Shown here one piece after another: positions 34,433 through 46,143 of a DNA stretch of 64,000 bases. The notes beneath the pieces were generated by a model. The model saw only the letters and a list, made by a program, of their open reading frames with translations. It ran no database searches and was not told the DNA's origin. This stretch comes from Panax quinquefolius. Its lineage: Eukaryota; Streptophyta; Magnoliopsida; Apiales; Araliaceae. The translations under genes were made by a program, and so were the position numbers. Where the stretch lies: NCBI GenBank assembly GCA_020205615.1, contig CM035170.1:43215807-43279806 (forward strand). Reading direction: 5' to 3'. Within the stretch, counting starts at the first letter, position 1. Each line of letters starts with the position of its first letter.

Positions 34433-36296
34433 GTTGGTATCCGAAAGCCGTTGGTTATGAACCTTAGGTAGTGATACCTGAGACTAAAAACTGCAGTGAT
34501 TAGGATAAGTACTAACTCAAATAGAGTTAGTTGTTCAGTAAGATTCAAAGACGAATCTTGGCGAGTTATAAGATACAGAGTTCCCTAACTTTGATAATGA
34601 AGTTGAACAGTAGTGAAAAATAGATAGAGTTTAAAAGACTAAAAGTGCAGTGATAGAAGATCGTAAAACAAAACGATGAAGATATAGAAATGAATCGTAA
34701 TATATACGATAAGATCACCCCGTGATCTGATAAAGTGATAGCAGGGATAAGAATCAATCTAATGATTGAAAAGTTTACACCAAGATTGCTGTGTGGCAGT
34801 TGTACAATGAAATTGTACTAAGAAAACTCATGAAAGAGTTATGGATTATGAATACGGATTAAATGAAATTCGTATTAAAAAGGGGGTTAGTGTTACGTGA
34901 GGATTCAATTGAGGATTCATGTCGGCAGCTAAGTTGTATGATTCTTCGTATGGGAGCTGAATTGTATATGGTGTAAAAACCACTTAGTTTCTGGCAATGA
35001 TAATCATTGAAATGTTTGTGTCGCCCTATTTGCTATATGCGTGTTAAGAGGGTGATTCCTTTCTCATGTATAATGAGATAGATAGGTCATAGGTAGAGGA
35101 TATAAGGTTAAGTACGAGTTCTTAAAACTCATACTTATGTGACATACTTGACTCATAGTTATATGAAATGTTTACGAACCCCTCAGCGAATGGACGCCAA
35201 AGGTCTGTCTAGGAAAGTTCTTAAACTCATATGATTGTGGTAATTTATGGACTCATAAGTGTGGTTTTACGAACAGGATATAGTTGTTTAAAAATGGAGT
35301 ATTGAGGATTATAGGAACTGATAGATTGTTAAGCCAATGATTATTAGTTGAGACATATGTTTTCCAGAACTCCTAGCTATGCTAGATTTCGAAATGATTG
35401 ACATCAAGCTAAATACGCACTATGTGCTTTTAAAAAAAATGTAGACTCGTAATCATTTTTGAAACGGTTTAAAGTATAGTCTATGCTACTTATTTCAGCT
35501 AGACGCAAATGATTTGAAATATCAAAATTTATTTTATTTATCACTTATGTACCATGTAACTTTGGTGCGAGAGATGATAAAAATTTGATGGAGTTATAAA
35601 TACAGAGGAATACTTAGTGTGAATTTGATCTAAAATCGTTGTTCCACTATTGTATGATGTGTTAAGACAAAGTCATACAATGATTTTGATCCTCAAACGG
35701 GACTGTTAATACAGTACGACATCATGACGTCATTCTCGAAAATATTTTCAAAAATTTTAATTTGCCAACGGGGTTTGGCTACACTTTAATAATTCGATTG
35801 AATTGAATTATTGATATGAGTCTATGCTATTCGATTCAGCTAGACTAATGTTATGAAAACTATAAAGTGTTCATTGAAAGAAATTTCCCGAACCAAATTG
35901 CTTTGGTACAGAATCGTATGATATGACTGAGGTGAACTATGTTGTTTGGATAAATAATCCAATTAAGTAGCGTAAATATTCACTATACATAATTAATACA
36001 CTATCCATGACGTAAGAGTACGATAGGCTGATCTCCTAAAGTACTAACAACGGTAGTTTACCTGCTTTGTGATTGTAAACATACTAAGTAATGTATTGTT
36101 TTGCGGTATGATCAATACCGTTAAAACTATGTGTTCATGGTCTATATGACCCCTCAGAAAAATTTGACAATTATTATTCTTGTGAGAGGTGTATTGGGTA
36201 GCATGTGATGATAAGAAGGTATGGTGTATGGTGTATGGTGTATAGTATAAGTGTAAGGTAAATTTCGGGTACAAAAGTTTTAGAAGAAGGGGTGAA
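34433..36296 (+). mobile_element. Array C internal region int4, full length
   Basis: 1,864 bp, collinear with int1. The primer site is degraded (GTTGGTATCCGAAAG). The AAATTTCG hairpin is weakened to AAATTTCGGGTACAAAAG. No coding content. Confidence 0.9.
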
Positions 36297-39200
36297 TGTG
36301 ACAACCCGATAATTTTGAATATTTTTAAAAATTTTATTAATTGATTTAAGGTTCAAAATTAGAACCTGAATGTAAAAATAAGTGTATCGTTTGATATTTT
36401 AAGATAAAATTTTGAGGATTTCAAAATTACGTGAAGAATTTAGGTGAATTATTCAGGATTAAGGGAATAAGCGTTTATATTCTGTGTATATGTGTGCTTG
36501 ATATGGTTAAGGGTCGAGGGTTGAACAGATAAACGACATCTGTAACAAACCCTAAGTATATATTAAGAACGTCAACGTTCGGTTAGAAAACCCTAACGAT
36601 TAACAAGAAACCGGTTTTGAAAACCCTAATTTCAGTTTAGGGAGTCCGAAACCCTAATTCGGTGCATGAAACCCTAAATTGGGAACTTAATGGCATAAGT
36701 GTAACTAATTATAGGATTAATTAGGGTTAATCTTAACAAATTGGTTACAAAACCCTAATTCCAAATTTGAAACCCTAATTACGGATTTGAAACTCTAATT
36801 TGTAAATAGGGAAAAACCTAAGTGTTAATTTAATACTTTTAATGTTAATTAGGATATATTAAATTCTAATTTTCAAGTTAAGTAATTAGAAAACCCTAAT
36901 CTAATTAGAAAATTTAATTTCTAATTTAAGAAAATTATTTTTCTATTAGAAACCTTAATTTGTGGGTAATAAACCCTAATGACCATTGTTGACCCTAATT
37001 GCTTAATTAGCAATTTTAATTAGGAAATACTAATTCTAATTAGCAATATTTAAATTATGATTAAGAAATTTTAATATAATTAGAAAATTCTAATTATAAT
37101 TTAGAAATATTAATTTTCTATTTTTGAAAACCTAAATTGGAAATTTTAGAAATTAAATTACAAACCCTAATTTTTCCAAACTCTAAACCTTAACCAAACC
37201 CTAAACCCTAAGGGTTTGGCAATTATCCAAAATGCCATTAAAAATAAAATCAAAATGACTAAAATGCCCTTGTGCATTATTGGAGGAAACTTGCAAATCT
37301 TAGCCTATATTGGGTTGGTGAACCATCCTAGCCTAGCTTGTGACTGAATATATCCAGCCATCCCAGCCGAAATCCAGCACATTCTAGCAACAAATCAACA
37401 TGTATAGATTAAAAGAGAGAGAGAAAAGCCACTTTTATTTTTCATTCTCTCAAACCCTTTCTCTCTCTAAAATTCGGGGATGGGGAATGTGAGAGAGTGT
37501 TAAGATAAGCCAAGAACACTTCATTTCTAGCCTAGATCAGATCACTATGACCAGAATCAAAAATCAAAGCTCAAAAGGTATATGAACCCTAAATTTCGAA
37601 AATCTTGTGATCTTGTGTTAATGTTGTTGTTTGTTGGTTAAATATGTGTTATATGGTGTCACTTAGTGACCTGGGCTGTTGGATCATGGATCCATAACAT
37701 ATAGATGTACAAAAATCAAGTTTTTAGTAACTGTTCTTGAACCTTCATGTGTTGTCTGACAAGCAAATGTCAGACGCTGTAGATCCTTCTATGTATTTCG
37801 TTTGTTGTGTTTTACGTTATGGATCTATTCTCGATATGTAGGCTATGAACTAAAACTTAAAATAGTGTCCACACTTATCTAGATCTCTTGCTATAAGCGG
37901 TCAAACCACGTTGACTGTTCACGAAAAACGAATTCTTGGCAACCCAGAATTTTAGTAACGCTTGACAAGTTTGTTCAAGCGTCTGATCTTGCTGTATATT
38001 AATGTTTTAGACATGGTGTTGTATTAAGGTTGTAGAAGGACATGTAGCCTACCCATACATGCCCTTATATCACTCAGATCTTGTATATAATCAAAGGAAT
38101 GGGCAGTCAAACTAGCGTTGACCACATACCTCGAACAAAATCTGAAAAAACCCAGATTCATGAAGAACATGTTTTCTGAAATAGGTTGACCATCTTGAAT
38201 CTGCCATTTGTTTTATTTTTCTAGATGATCTTGTTGTATATAAATGGACCCTGACATCCCCTCTACATGTCTGAACCTTCATAACACTTAATTAATGACT
38301 AGAACCCTAATATATTTGAGCCACATAATGAGCACTCGAACCTGTCTGGGTTTATGGGTAACCCAGAAAACCCAGCAGGCCTCTGACAGTATCTTTGAGA
38401 GCTTGGATCTTGAAGGTTAGTGATGTTATGGCTATAAAACTTGTTCATGATTGTAGTATTATACTTATACTACATGATTAGCAACATTAGAAGCAACTTA
38501 TGGCTATTTTAAGTTATTTTTAGTGACTTTTGATATTTTGCCATTAAAATATTAATATTTCAATAATTATCGGATAATGAATTTAATTATTTAAAAATCA
38601 TATAAAGGTGATTTTAAAGTATTAAAAATACTTTATGAAATTATAAATATATTATAATATTATGACATGTATTTCATTAATATTTGATAATAAACAAATA
38701 TTAATGATAAAAGAATTATGTGGTATTTATATTATTTAAATACGTGTTTAATGATTTAAAAATCAAGATAAATGATAATAATTATTTAAAAATTATTATG
38801 AGATTTGGAAAAATATTTTGACTGTTATTAAATTATCTTAGATAATGGTTAAGTGTTAAGTCAGAGTTTAATTGAACTTAAACTCGAAGTTTTGTCTGAC
38901 TAAACCGTCGGGATGATAGAATTGTGTCTGTTTCAACTCGGACTTAAATAGTCTGACTTGATGCTAAGTTTTATGTGCTGAATAGACTGATAGGGTTATG
39001 TGCTATGTGTTTAAGTTATTCTATGTGTATATATATATATATATAATATTATATTGTGATGATATTATTATAATATTGGAGATTTATATTACTAATATTA
39101 GGTCTTCAGATAAGACGATATAAATTGCGTAGCGGTAATCAACGGTTCAGGCAAGTTTATTTTTACTTAACTCTACTAAGAGTTTTTTATTCAGATAAGC

Positions 39201-39767
39201 TTATGGTTAATCATTGCTGGTTGCCATGAATTGTACTCTGTATATATTGCATGAATAAGTCAAGTATAAAAGGTTGATCACCTTCATTACCAGTTGGTTT
39301 CAGATATATTTGTTCATGTATAATACTTGTTCAGTCATAAATTTGTTCCTGCTAGTTCACAATTATATTGTTGAATTATACCCAGCCAATTATTCAAATC
39401 ATTTCAATCAAGATATATCGTTATATTGTTGAATTTAAACTTGCTGGGCAATCATTATGCTCACCCTTGCTATATCATGATAAAACATTGCAGATTAAGG
39501 CGAATACGTCGGATACAAGAAAAGGTCCAAGACAGTTCCAGCGTTAGTAGACGCGTGCAGTTAGATTTATATTGTTTGATATTAATGTTGTTATATGTTA
39601 GAAAAGTTATGAATTATGTATAAGTTAAGGTTACTCGACTTTGGGGATTATGTGTAAGTTTAATATATAAACAATTTATGTTTATATCTTCCGCAAATAG
39701 TAATAGTTGTATAGAATGATCGAACTAGATCCGAGGTGATTTACGACCTGGATTTGGGGCCGTCACA
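36297..39767 (+). repeat. Array C LTR5, internally deleted
   Basis: TGTGACAACC to CGTCACA, 3,471 bp. Two internal losses near 38494 and 38527; the second joins GTGACTTTT to TTTTGATATTTTGCC at a shared ACTTTT. It is followed by GCCAT, not by a primer site, so it closes the array. Confidence 0.92.
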
Positions 39768-40767
39768 GCCATAGCCTTCCCTTTATCCTTGCCGGATCCA
39801 TCGGTCCATTCGATCTTAAGCTGCATTCATAAGGTTTAAGAAAGCGTGAGCCTAACTAGCTCAGCAAGTACAACAATTCTAATAAAAATAGCATGCTTGA
39901 AACATAGGAATCATATATCTTTAATAACTGAACAATAGTTATGAAGTACTATCGATAATTCAAAATAGCACTTCTTTTCATTCAAAATGTTTTACAACAA
40001 CAATATTCAGTAAAACATCAATTCCGGTTCAAGACCATGAGCATTTCATAAGTACTTTGAAAAGGACGTCCCGACACTAAGTCCGTAAGTCCGGCATAGC
40101 TTACGAGCACGTCTAGGTGATCAGCCTATAGTACTCTATGTTGATCAACACTACATTCATTAAACGTGTATACATTTAAGTTGTGGCAACCTCACGTGCC
40201 TGTAGTTTGGCGACAAAACAATTTAGCATATTCAGGCTCCTTTTGAAAACCACAACAATATTAGTTTGGTAAATCATTATACATACTTGAAAGATTAAAA
40301 GAATCCAAAATATCGTAAGTCTAGCCGAAGGAATTGGCGTTGACTTCATCAGACATTAACTCATAACATGTATCACAAAGACTTGTCCAGAAGGAACTGG
40401 AACAAGGGTTAGAATACTTGGCTTTAGCGTCTGCTTACAGATATAGCACGTGCACTTTAAGTCTTTAAGGTCTCTACAGTAAATGATAACATCACATAGC
40501 ACATTAGGTCATGAATAAACATACATGGTTCCTAAAGAATCTTACCCTTCTTCTCAATCTAATTACATATTAGATTTGTTATTATTGGTTCTGGTGTTCC
40601 GTTACGTCATTCTTACGTTCATATGTAATTGACTTAACTTAACCCTAAGTGTTAATACTTAAGGCTTAATTATGTCTTAACAATGTTTCATTAAGATCCT
40701 TATTTAATTGCTCATCAATTACTCTTCATACTCAACATGTAAACCTTTTTCATTATCTAGGTCATGA

Positions 40768-40985
40768 GGTTGGCGCTGCGGCGCCGACTATTACTCTTGG
40801 TGTCGCGCTGCGGCATCACCTATTATTGCCCAAAAACTAGACTGTTGTGCCACTGCAAGATCACTGGTGCTGAGTCCTTTGTTACTTGTCGCGCTGCGGC
40901 ACGAGTTTGTAGGGACTGAGGCTCACTTTTGCTCTGCGGCACCGACTAATTGGCTTGGAGTCACGCCGCGAAGCGGACTCTGAGC
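40768..40985. repeat. GC-rich short repeats GCGCTGCGGC in element B LTR
   Basis: Five imperfect units around 40775, 40803, 40890, 40932 and 40965 with GCGCTGCGGC or GCTCTGCGGC and a following CACC, CACG or CCGAC. They form an island of high GC in very AT-rich sequence, in the transcribed part of the LTR. Confidence 0.6.
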
Positions 40986-41720
40986 CACAAAAATGTTTGA
41001 CAGATTTTTCAAATTGTGAGATTCCCGGACTCGTAAATCCTTCGTTATAAGTTCGAATTGGCTCGTTCAAGAGCCTACGGTTCACAAATTACATACTCTA
41101 CGTGTTCATGCAAGAATTTTATCTATTCGACTTCGTTTGCTAAAATTACACCTATTAGTCCATTTTTAACGAAATGATAAACGTTCGCGAACGTTCAAGG
41201 CTCGTTTCTTCGTTCTAAGTCAGAATCCGGCCATTTTTGAGTCCGCAACTCTATAATTCCAAATACGAATTGTCTCCATCGAAAACCAACATTTCCGAGT
41301 TCAAATACAAAATACGACTTCCATTCCGAAAATTTCACGAATTCGACGATTATCGATTTAAGTCCTTTACTCAATGTTCTCACATCTTATCCAACATACT
41401 AATTCATATGACAAGTTCATCATAAGTTAATAACTTATTTAGGTTCAAGTTACTTATTCATAACTTTATTCGGCTTAAGTCCATTGCTTATCCACTTCTC
41501 TTATGTTCTTAGCATCTAAGTTCATTTAGATTACACTTCTCTTATCGCCCTACTATGATAGAGATAGAAGAGACAAGATCAATTACATTTGAAGACTACT
41601 TCTCTTTCTTTGGAAATCTAACAATGGAAGGTTAAGCTTCAAAGTGCTTATTCTCTGTAACCAATAAGTTGATTAATGTTGTATGAAAATAACAAGCAAC
41701 AAATGAATAAAAGGGCTTGC

Positions 41721-41728
41721 TATTTATA
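41721..41728 (-). promoter_or_regulatory. TATA box of element B LTR
   Basis: Minus strand CTCCTCTATAAATAGCAAGCC. This would start transcription near 41690. Confidence 0.6.
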
Positions 41729-42439
41729 GAGGAGCTAAGGTTAGGGTATTAAGGTCATTAGGCATCCCACCTCCTTAACTAACCTCCTTACTATTGATAT
41801 CTTGTTCATTAAGTAATCTTGGCCATCACTCAAAGTTCTTGCCAACTAGTACACCCATGGGTTGCCCCATGGATCCTATTCAACTAGTGGATCATCATTC
41901 GGGCTTAGTTCTTAATTTAATCAATTTATCTTTTGGGCTTGCATTTATTTGCTTTGGGCTTCATAGCATTAACCTCTTGGGCTTAATATAAATCCCATAT
42001 GGGCTTAGACTTTTAATCTAGTTGGATTTTTAATTCATACTATATTACATTAATTCCTTATATTAGATTTTTAATACTTACATTCTCAATTTAAGTCCGC
42101 ATGCAAAATATTGCGTTTTCTACACTTAGATTATTATTACATAATCCATCTCACCTTGATATTATAACGTTACGTATTTCTCGGAATTTCAAAAATAATT
42201 CCCGAGCGGTAAACGATGAATAGTGTTTTTCAGAAACTTTCTCGGAAAACTTTTATTTTCGTTTTGGAAATTCAAACACTTTAATTAATTCACGTCGCTC
42301 AAATACTACGATGTTCCAACATTTCTAGGTTATAAAACGACGTTCATATTACTAACACATAATAATAATAATAATAAATAGTATTATTTTATTTATTATA
42401 AACATGTTTATAATTGGCTCGATTTTCTGGGGCGTTACA

Positions 42440-43570
42440 ACACATACAATTGAATTAACTCTTGTTAAAAGGTTATTGCTATAGCTTTAGCATAACTAAG
42501 AAATAAATTGTTTATTCATATTAATTGTTAAGCTTAAATTGTTATGTCAAACAAAATTGTTTGGTAAGACATCCTATTCTGAAGTTGGGTATCCCATATG
42601 GGATCATTCGGTCGATAATATATTGACACTAATTTGGGTGCATTTGAGCACTGGTAGGATGAGATGCATACTCCTAAGATGTTGAATAGGCTGATCCCAT
42701 ATCTCATATCTAAACAAAAATTCTAAGTCTGTGTGACTGACAGAAATATAAATCCATAGTGAAATGGTAACAACTATCAGTCAGAATTTGAATTCTTGTA
42801 TTTCTTCAAATCATATATTGTTATAAATACAAAACTTGTTGAGCATGTCATAGCTCACCCTTGCAAATTATTCCCTTTGCAGTTTTAGATGGTAACCCTA
42901 GAACATCTTGAGTAGAAAATGGGAAATGTCCCTACTTAGATTAGATTATATTTTTGTCTATTTGAATACCTTGTAATAAGAAACTCGTTATGACAATCAT
43001 GTAATCGAATCTTAATATTATGATATATATATATATATATATATAATATCTTTTATTTCTGCAACCGTATTTTCTTACATATATAGATGTAAAGTTAGAA
43101 TTCTTCGAATCTAGTTGAGATCCTTGGGAACTATTTATCTGAGTGAGGGTATTAATAGCATGGACTATTCATGTTGTTATTGATACTCTAGATTTTAGAT
43201 AGATAGTTACTATCAATACAATAGTATAAATTCGATTGGAATAGACTATACATCTGGGTGAGGATATTAGTAATATGGACAGTTCATGTTATTACTGATA
43301 TTCTGGATTTCAGATAGATAGATTCTATTCACAGATACAGTTCATCCATCCAAGTGAGGGTATCCAAACACAGTAATAGTTCTCCTGAGAATTATCATCT
43401 GTTATGGGATACTGTGAATTTTGGATTTATGAGAATTATATATGATAGTCCGTTAATTTAATATAAGCTTATAATCAGATACCATGAGTGTATATATTTA
43501 AATGCATTATATTGATTCTTAGTAAGCGCCATATCAGATACCATGGGAGTATAGATATGGGGGCGTTACA
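42440..43570 (+). repeat. Fragment D: 3' part of a plus-strand gypsy-type LTR
   Basis: Ends GGGGGCGTTACA at 43570, a common gypsy LTR end, and contains the shared block as ACTTGTTGAGC..GCTCACCCTTGC (42833-42864). The left part is cut off by element B at 42439. Three imperfect repeats of about 100-115 bp with GTGAGGGTATTA start near 43141, 43256 and 43352. A (TA)n tract lies at 43022-43044. No gene seen. Confidence 0.65.
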
Positions 43571-44544
43571 TACATCACCCATTATGAGTTGCCAAATACA
43601 TGGTATAAAATTCAAATACAACTTAATTATACAACTGTCGTGTAAAATACGACAAAACATAAGCTGAGCATTTTAATACGAATATTATCTTCTAGACAGT
43701 ATTCAAACTCAAATGGAGTCCTCAATACATTTATTATCACACTATTTCACTAAATAGTGAGGACTACTAATGCAAACATCTAGACCATCACTTCGTTCAC
43801 CGACTAGTCCCAGCTATATTCTCATTTACTGAAGAGAACAATGAAAACAAAAGGTGAGCTCAACTAGCCCAATAAGAAATATTATGACTAAAGATAATGC
43901 AGAATAAATTATCGTTAGCCTTCAACAGTGTTAAACTGATAAAATACAATAAACATCAAGTTTAACTGCAGCGGAACAAACAATCCATTAGAAGAGTCAA
44001 GTAGAGCATGATATCTACTATCTTCTATGATTTAAAAAGTTTATCATCAATTTTATCCCTGAGACTCAGCTTAATAAATAAACCACATCATTGAATCATC
44101 CCTACACGACGGGCCAAAGATATTCATGTAATCATCAATGGTCATAATTATACCGAATAATCCCTTGTTGTAATCACACCAACAACTGTCCATCAATGCA
44201 CTACAGGCCAAAGAGGACTTTTACCGCATTATTTGTAACATTACGGGTCATGATTATACCGAATGATCCCTGATCATAATTATATCAATCAATAGTACAT
44301 CTATGCACGTAAGCCATATATGACTTTTATCATAATATAAGCATGAGGATGATGACAATGATATAAGAATTCAATTAAAAGCAAGCGAAGGATAAATATT
44401 TAAAGATTTATAATTTAATTTATCCAGAATTCAATATTGTCCAAATTATCAACATGATACTGCTTTGTGGAGTAAAATTTAAAAATAATATTATATTAAA
44501 ACTGATTTGGACAGCAAAGAAATCAATTTTTGTCATGAATAATC

Positions 44545-44735
44545 CCCCGGATGAATAGTACCCGAGTGAATAGTACCTCGTGAATAGTACTTCGGGAATA
44601 GTACCCCATGAATAGTACTCGTGAATAGTTTTTTTGTCAATAGTACCCATGAATAGTACTTTATGAATAGTACCCCATGAATAGTACTTTGTGAATAGTA
44701 CTGTAAAAATGAATACTACTCATAGACAGTACTCC
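44545..44735 (-). repeat. Minisatellite GGTACTATTCAC in fragment E
   Basis: About twelve units of 14-16 bp. On the plus strand they read GTGAATAGTACC or ATGAATAGTACTT, with variable spacer bases. Units are imperfect; one is interrupted by a T run at 44630. Confidence 0.85.
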
Positions 44736-45116
44736 GACATGAAAAACATAAAATTTAACAAGAATGTGTAGAAAATATCCTTGTGAAACGATACTAGATG
44801 AAACGCAAATTTCAAGGATATTCTACTAATTTCACGGAGTATAGAAGCAATACTTTAACAAAATGAGGGTATAATCAGGAATACGAGACTAAATAATATT
44901 ACTCATATACTACAGATTATGGAAGAAAATATTATTCCTATGAATATTGAAAAAAATAATATCCCTTACCTGAAAAGAAGACTTGATACTAGAATAGTGA
45001 GGTAGCAGACTTCTCTTCTACTTTCTCTCTAAAGCTTCTCTCTCTATAGCTTCTCTTTATATAATTTCTCTTGTGAGTCTTAGTGAATTAGTGAGAATGA
45101 AAGAAGAATGAGCTTC

Positions 45117-45124
45117 TATTTATA
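45117..45124 (-). promoter_or_regulatory. TATA box of fragment E LTR
   Basis: Minus strand CCTATAAATAGAAGCTC, followed within 130 bp by a CT-repeat leader (AGAGAGAAGC in minus reading). Likely U3/R border near 45090. Confidence 0.6.
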
Positions 45125-46143
45125 GGAAAATATAGTTTTGATAATTGCACGTTTTGGGACTCAAAATATTACAGTGTAATACCTTCATCTTTTCCTTCAT
45201 TTTTAATTTAGTCCTTCAAATATTATCAAACTTAAACCACCTCTCCTAATAGTACATCTTGTGAATCAGTAGTACACACATGTGAACAAATAGTTATAAG
45301 CATGTGAATTAATAGCAATTAATTGCTCATTTATCCGTTTAATTACCCGATTGATCAATATAACCTCCAGACATCCATTATTATCGAAATAGATGTCGAT
45401 TTCCACTAACACTAATAATCCCAACATAATGGAAATATCAATTTCATCTTTAATCAACATGAACTTATTCATCATTAATATTATAAATCACAATATTTAA
45501 CAACCAGATCATTCTCAGGAAAGAGGGGGCTTTCTGATAAGGATTTCTCCATATTGGCGCGCAATTAGGTGACCAAACCTCTCCTTGAAAGAACTTTCTA
45601 GACATTGTCAATATTGCAAATAATAATATGAATAACTTTGTCGTCTCAATTATTGATTTAATAATATAAGATATTATGCAGATAATACTGTGATAATAAT
45701 TGAATCAATAATATGAGAGATATTATGCAGCAATTATTTTTGCAATAATTGAGTATAACTGAGTGACTTCTCATGTAAGTATCAATAAAAAATACCGTGT
45801 GCTACTATACAACCACGCGTATTACTGTACTTTTACCACCGGGTAGTTCAACAGGTTAACGGTAAAACTTTCGTCGTTATTTTTATAAAAAGATAATTTT
45901 GTCATTTTCTAACTACGACAATACTTCCGTTGTGGGGTCCACCGATGATTGTGTCGTCGTACGAATATTCACTGTTAAAATGAATATTCCCCGACCAATC
46001 GAATATTATATAACCACTTGCTTACTTAGAAAAATTTGTAAATAATACCCACAACTATAACATTATATCAAATCCACACCATAATTATCAAAAATATAGT
46101 TCGAGAAAAATTAATCTTTATTCATAAAATTTGGGGTCTTACA

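Larger units (their letters stand above)
15876..39767 (+). mobile_element. Array C: tandem LTR-internal array of a non-autonomous gypsy family
   Basis: Five LTRs and four internal regions in one orientation, sharing LTRs: LTR1-int1-LTR2d-int2d-LTR3-int3d-LTR4d-int4-LTR5d (d = deleted in part). A full unit is about 5.9 kb (LTR 4.03 kb, internal 1.85 kb). LTRs start TGTGACAACC and end GGGGCCGTCACA. Internal parts start with an initiator-Met primer site (TGGTATCAGAG) and end with GAAGGGGTGAA before the next LTR. No gag or pol remains are seen, so the family depends on other elements; terminal sequence resembles Tekay-type elements. Outer flanks CCCAT and GCCAT fit one target site duplication in element B's LTR. 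Such sharing can arise by unequal recombination between LTRs. Confidence 0.92.
9773..42439 (-). mobile_element. Element B: Tekay-like chromovirus, nearly full, split by array C
   Basis: Minus-strand order: 5' LTR 42439-39773 continued at 15875-15638 after removal of array C, primer site 15634-15623 (TGGTATCAAAGC, initiator Met tRNA type), extra ORF, gag, protease, RT, RNase H, integrase, chromodomain, polypurine tract 10044-10032 and 3' LTR 10031-9773. The LTR starts TGTAACGCC and ends GGGGGCGTCACA. The LTR is about 2.9 kb once joined. The 3' LTR keeps only its first 259 bp because element A sits in it. Gag wording and the C-terminal chromodomain place it in the Tekay/Del group. Many stops and frameshifts make it inactive. 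Confidence 0.9.
39773..42439 (-). repeat. 5' LTR of element B, distal fragment with U3
   Basis: Begins TGTAACGCCCC at 42439 (minus strand) and matches B's 3' LTR stub at 10031-9773 over its first 270 bp. It continues down to 39773, where array C interrupts it. Contains the shared block at 39842-39870, GC-rich repeats near 40770-40980 and a TATA box. No gene is seen in these 2.7 kb. Confidence 0.85.
43571..46143 (-). repeat. Fragment E: minus-strand gypsy-type LTR
   Basis: Begins TGTAAGACCCCAAATTTTATG at 46143 (minus strand), right inside the gag of element F, and runs down to 43571 where fragment D ends. Shared block at 43851-43876 on the minus strand. TATA box at 45117-45124. The missing end lies beyond D. 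ACTTTGTG beside 46143 is the last of F's gag. No gene is seen in these 2.6 kb. Confidence 0.7.

Noticed and set aside
15876..39767. CRISPR-like array, as repeats are regular over long distance
   Set aside because: Units are about 5.9 kb with LTR termini, primer sites and polypurine tracts; no short repeat-spacer pattern.
41195..41425. Opposing 62-codon frames in element B LTR
   Set aside because: Short, on both strands at once, no recognisable wording, inside an LTR.
43476..43546. TGGTATCTGAT on the minus strand as a second primer site
   Set aside because: Two copies about 60 bp apart within LTR D, only part match to the initiator tRNA, and not next to an LTR end of that strand.
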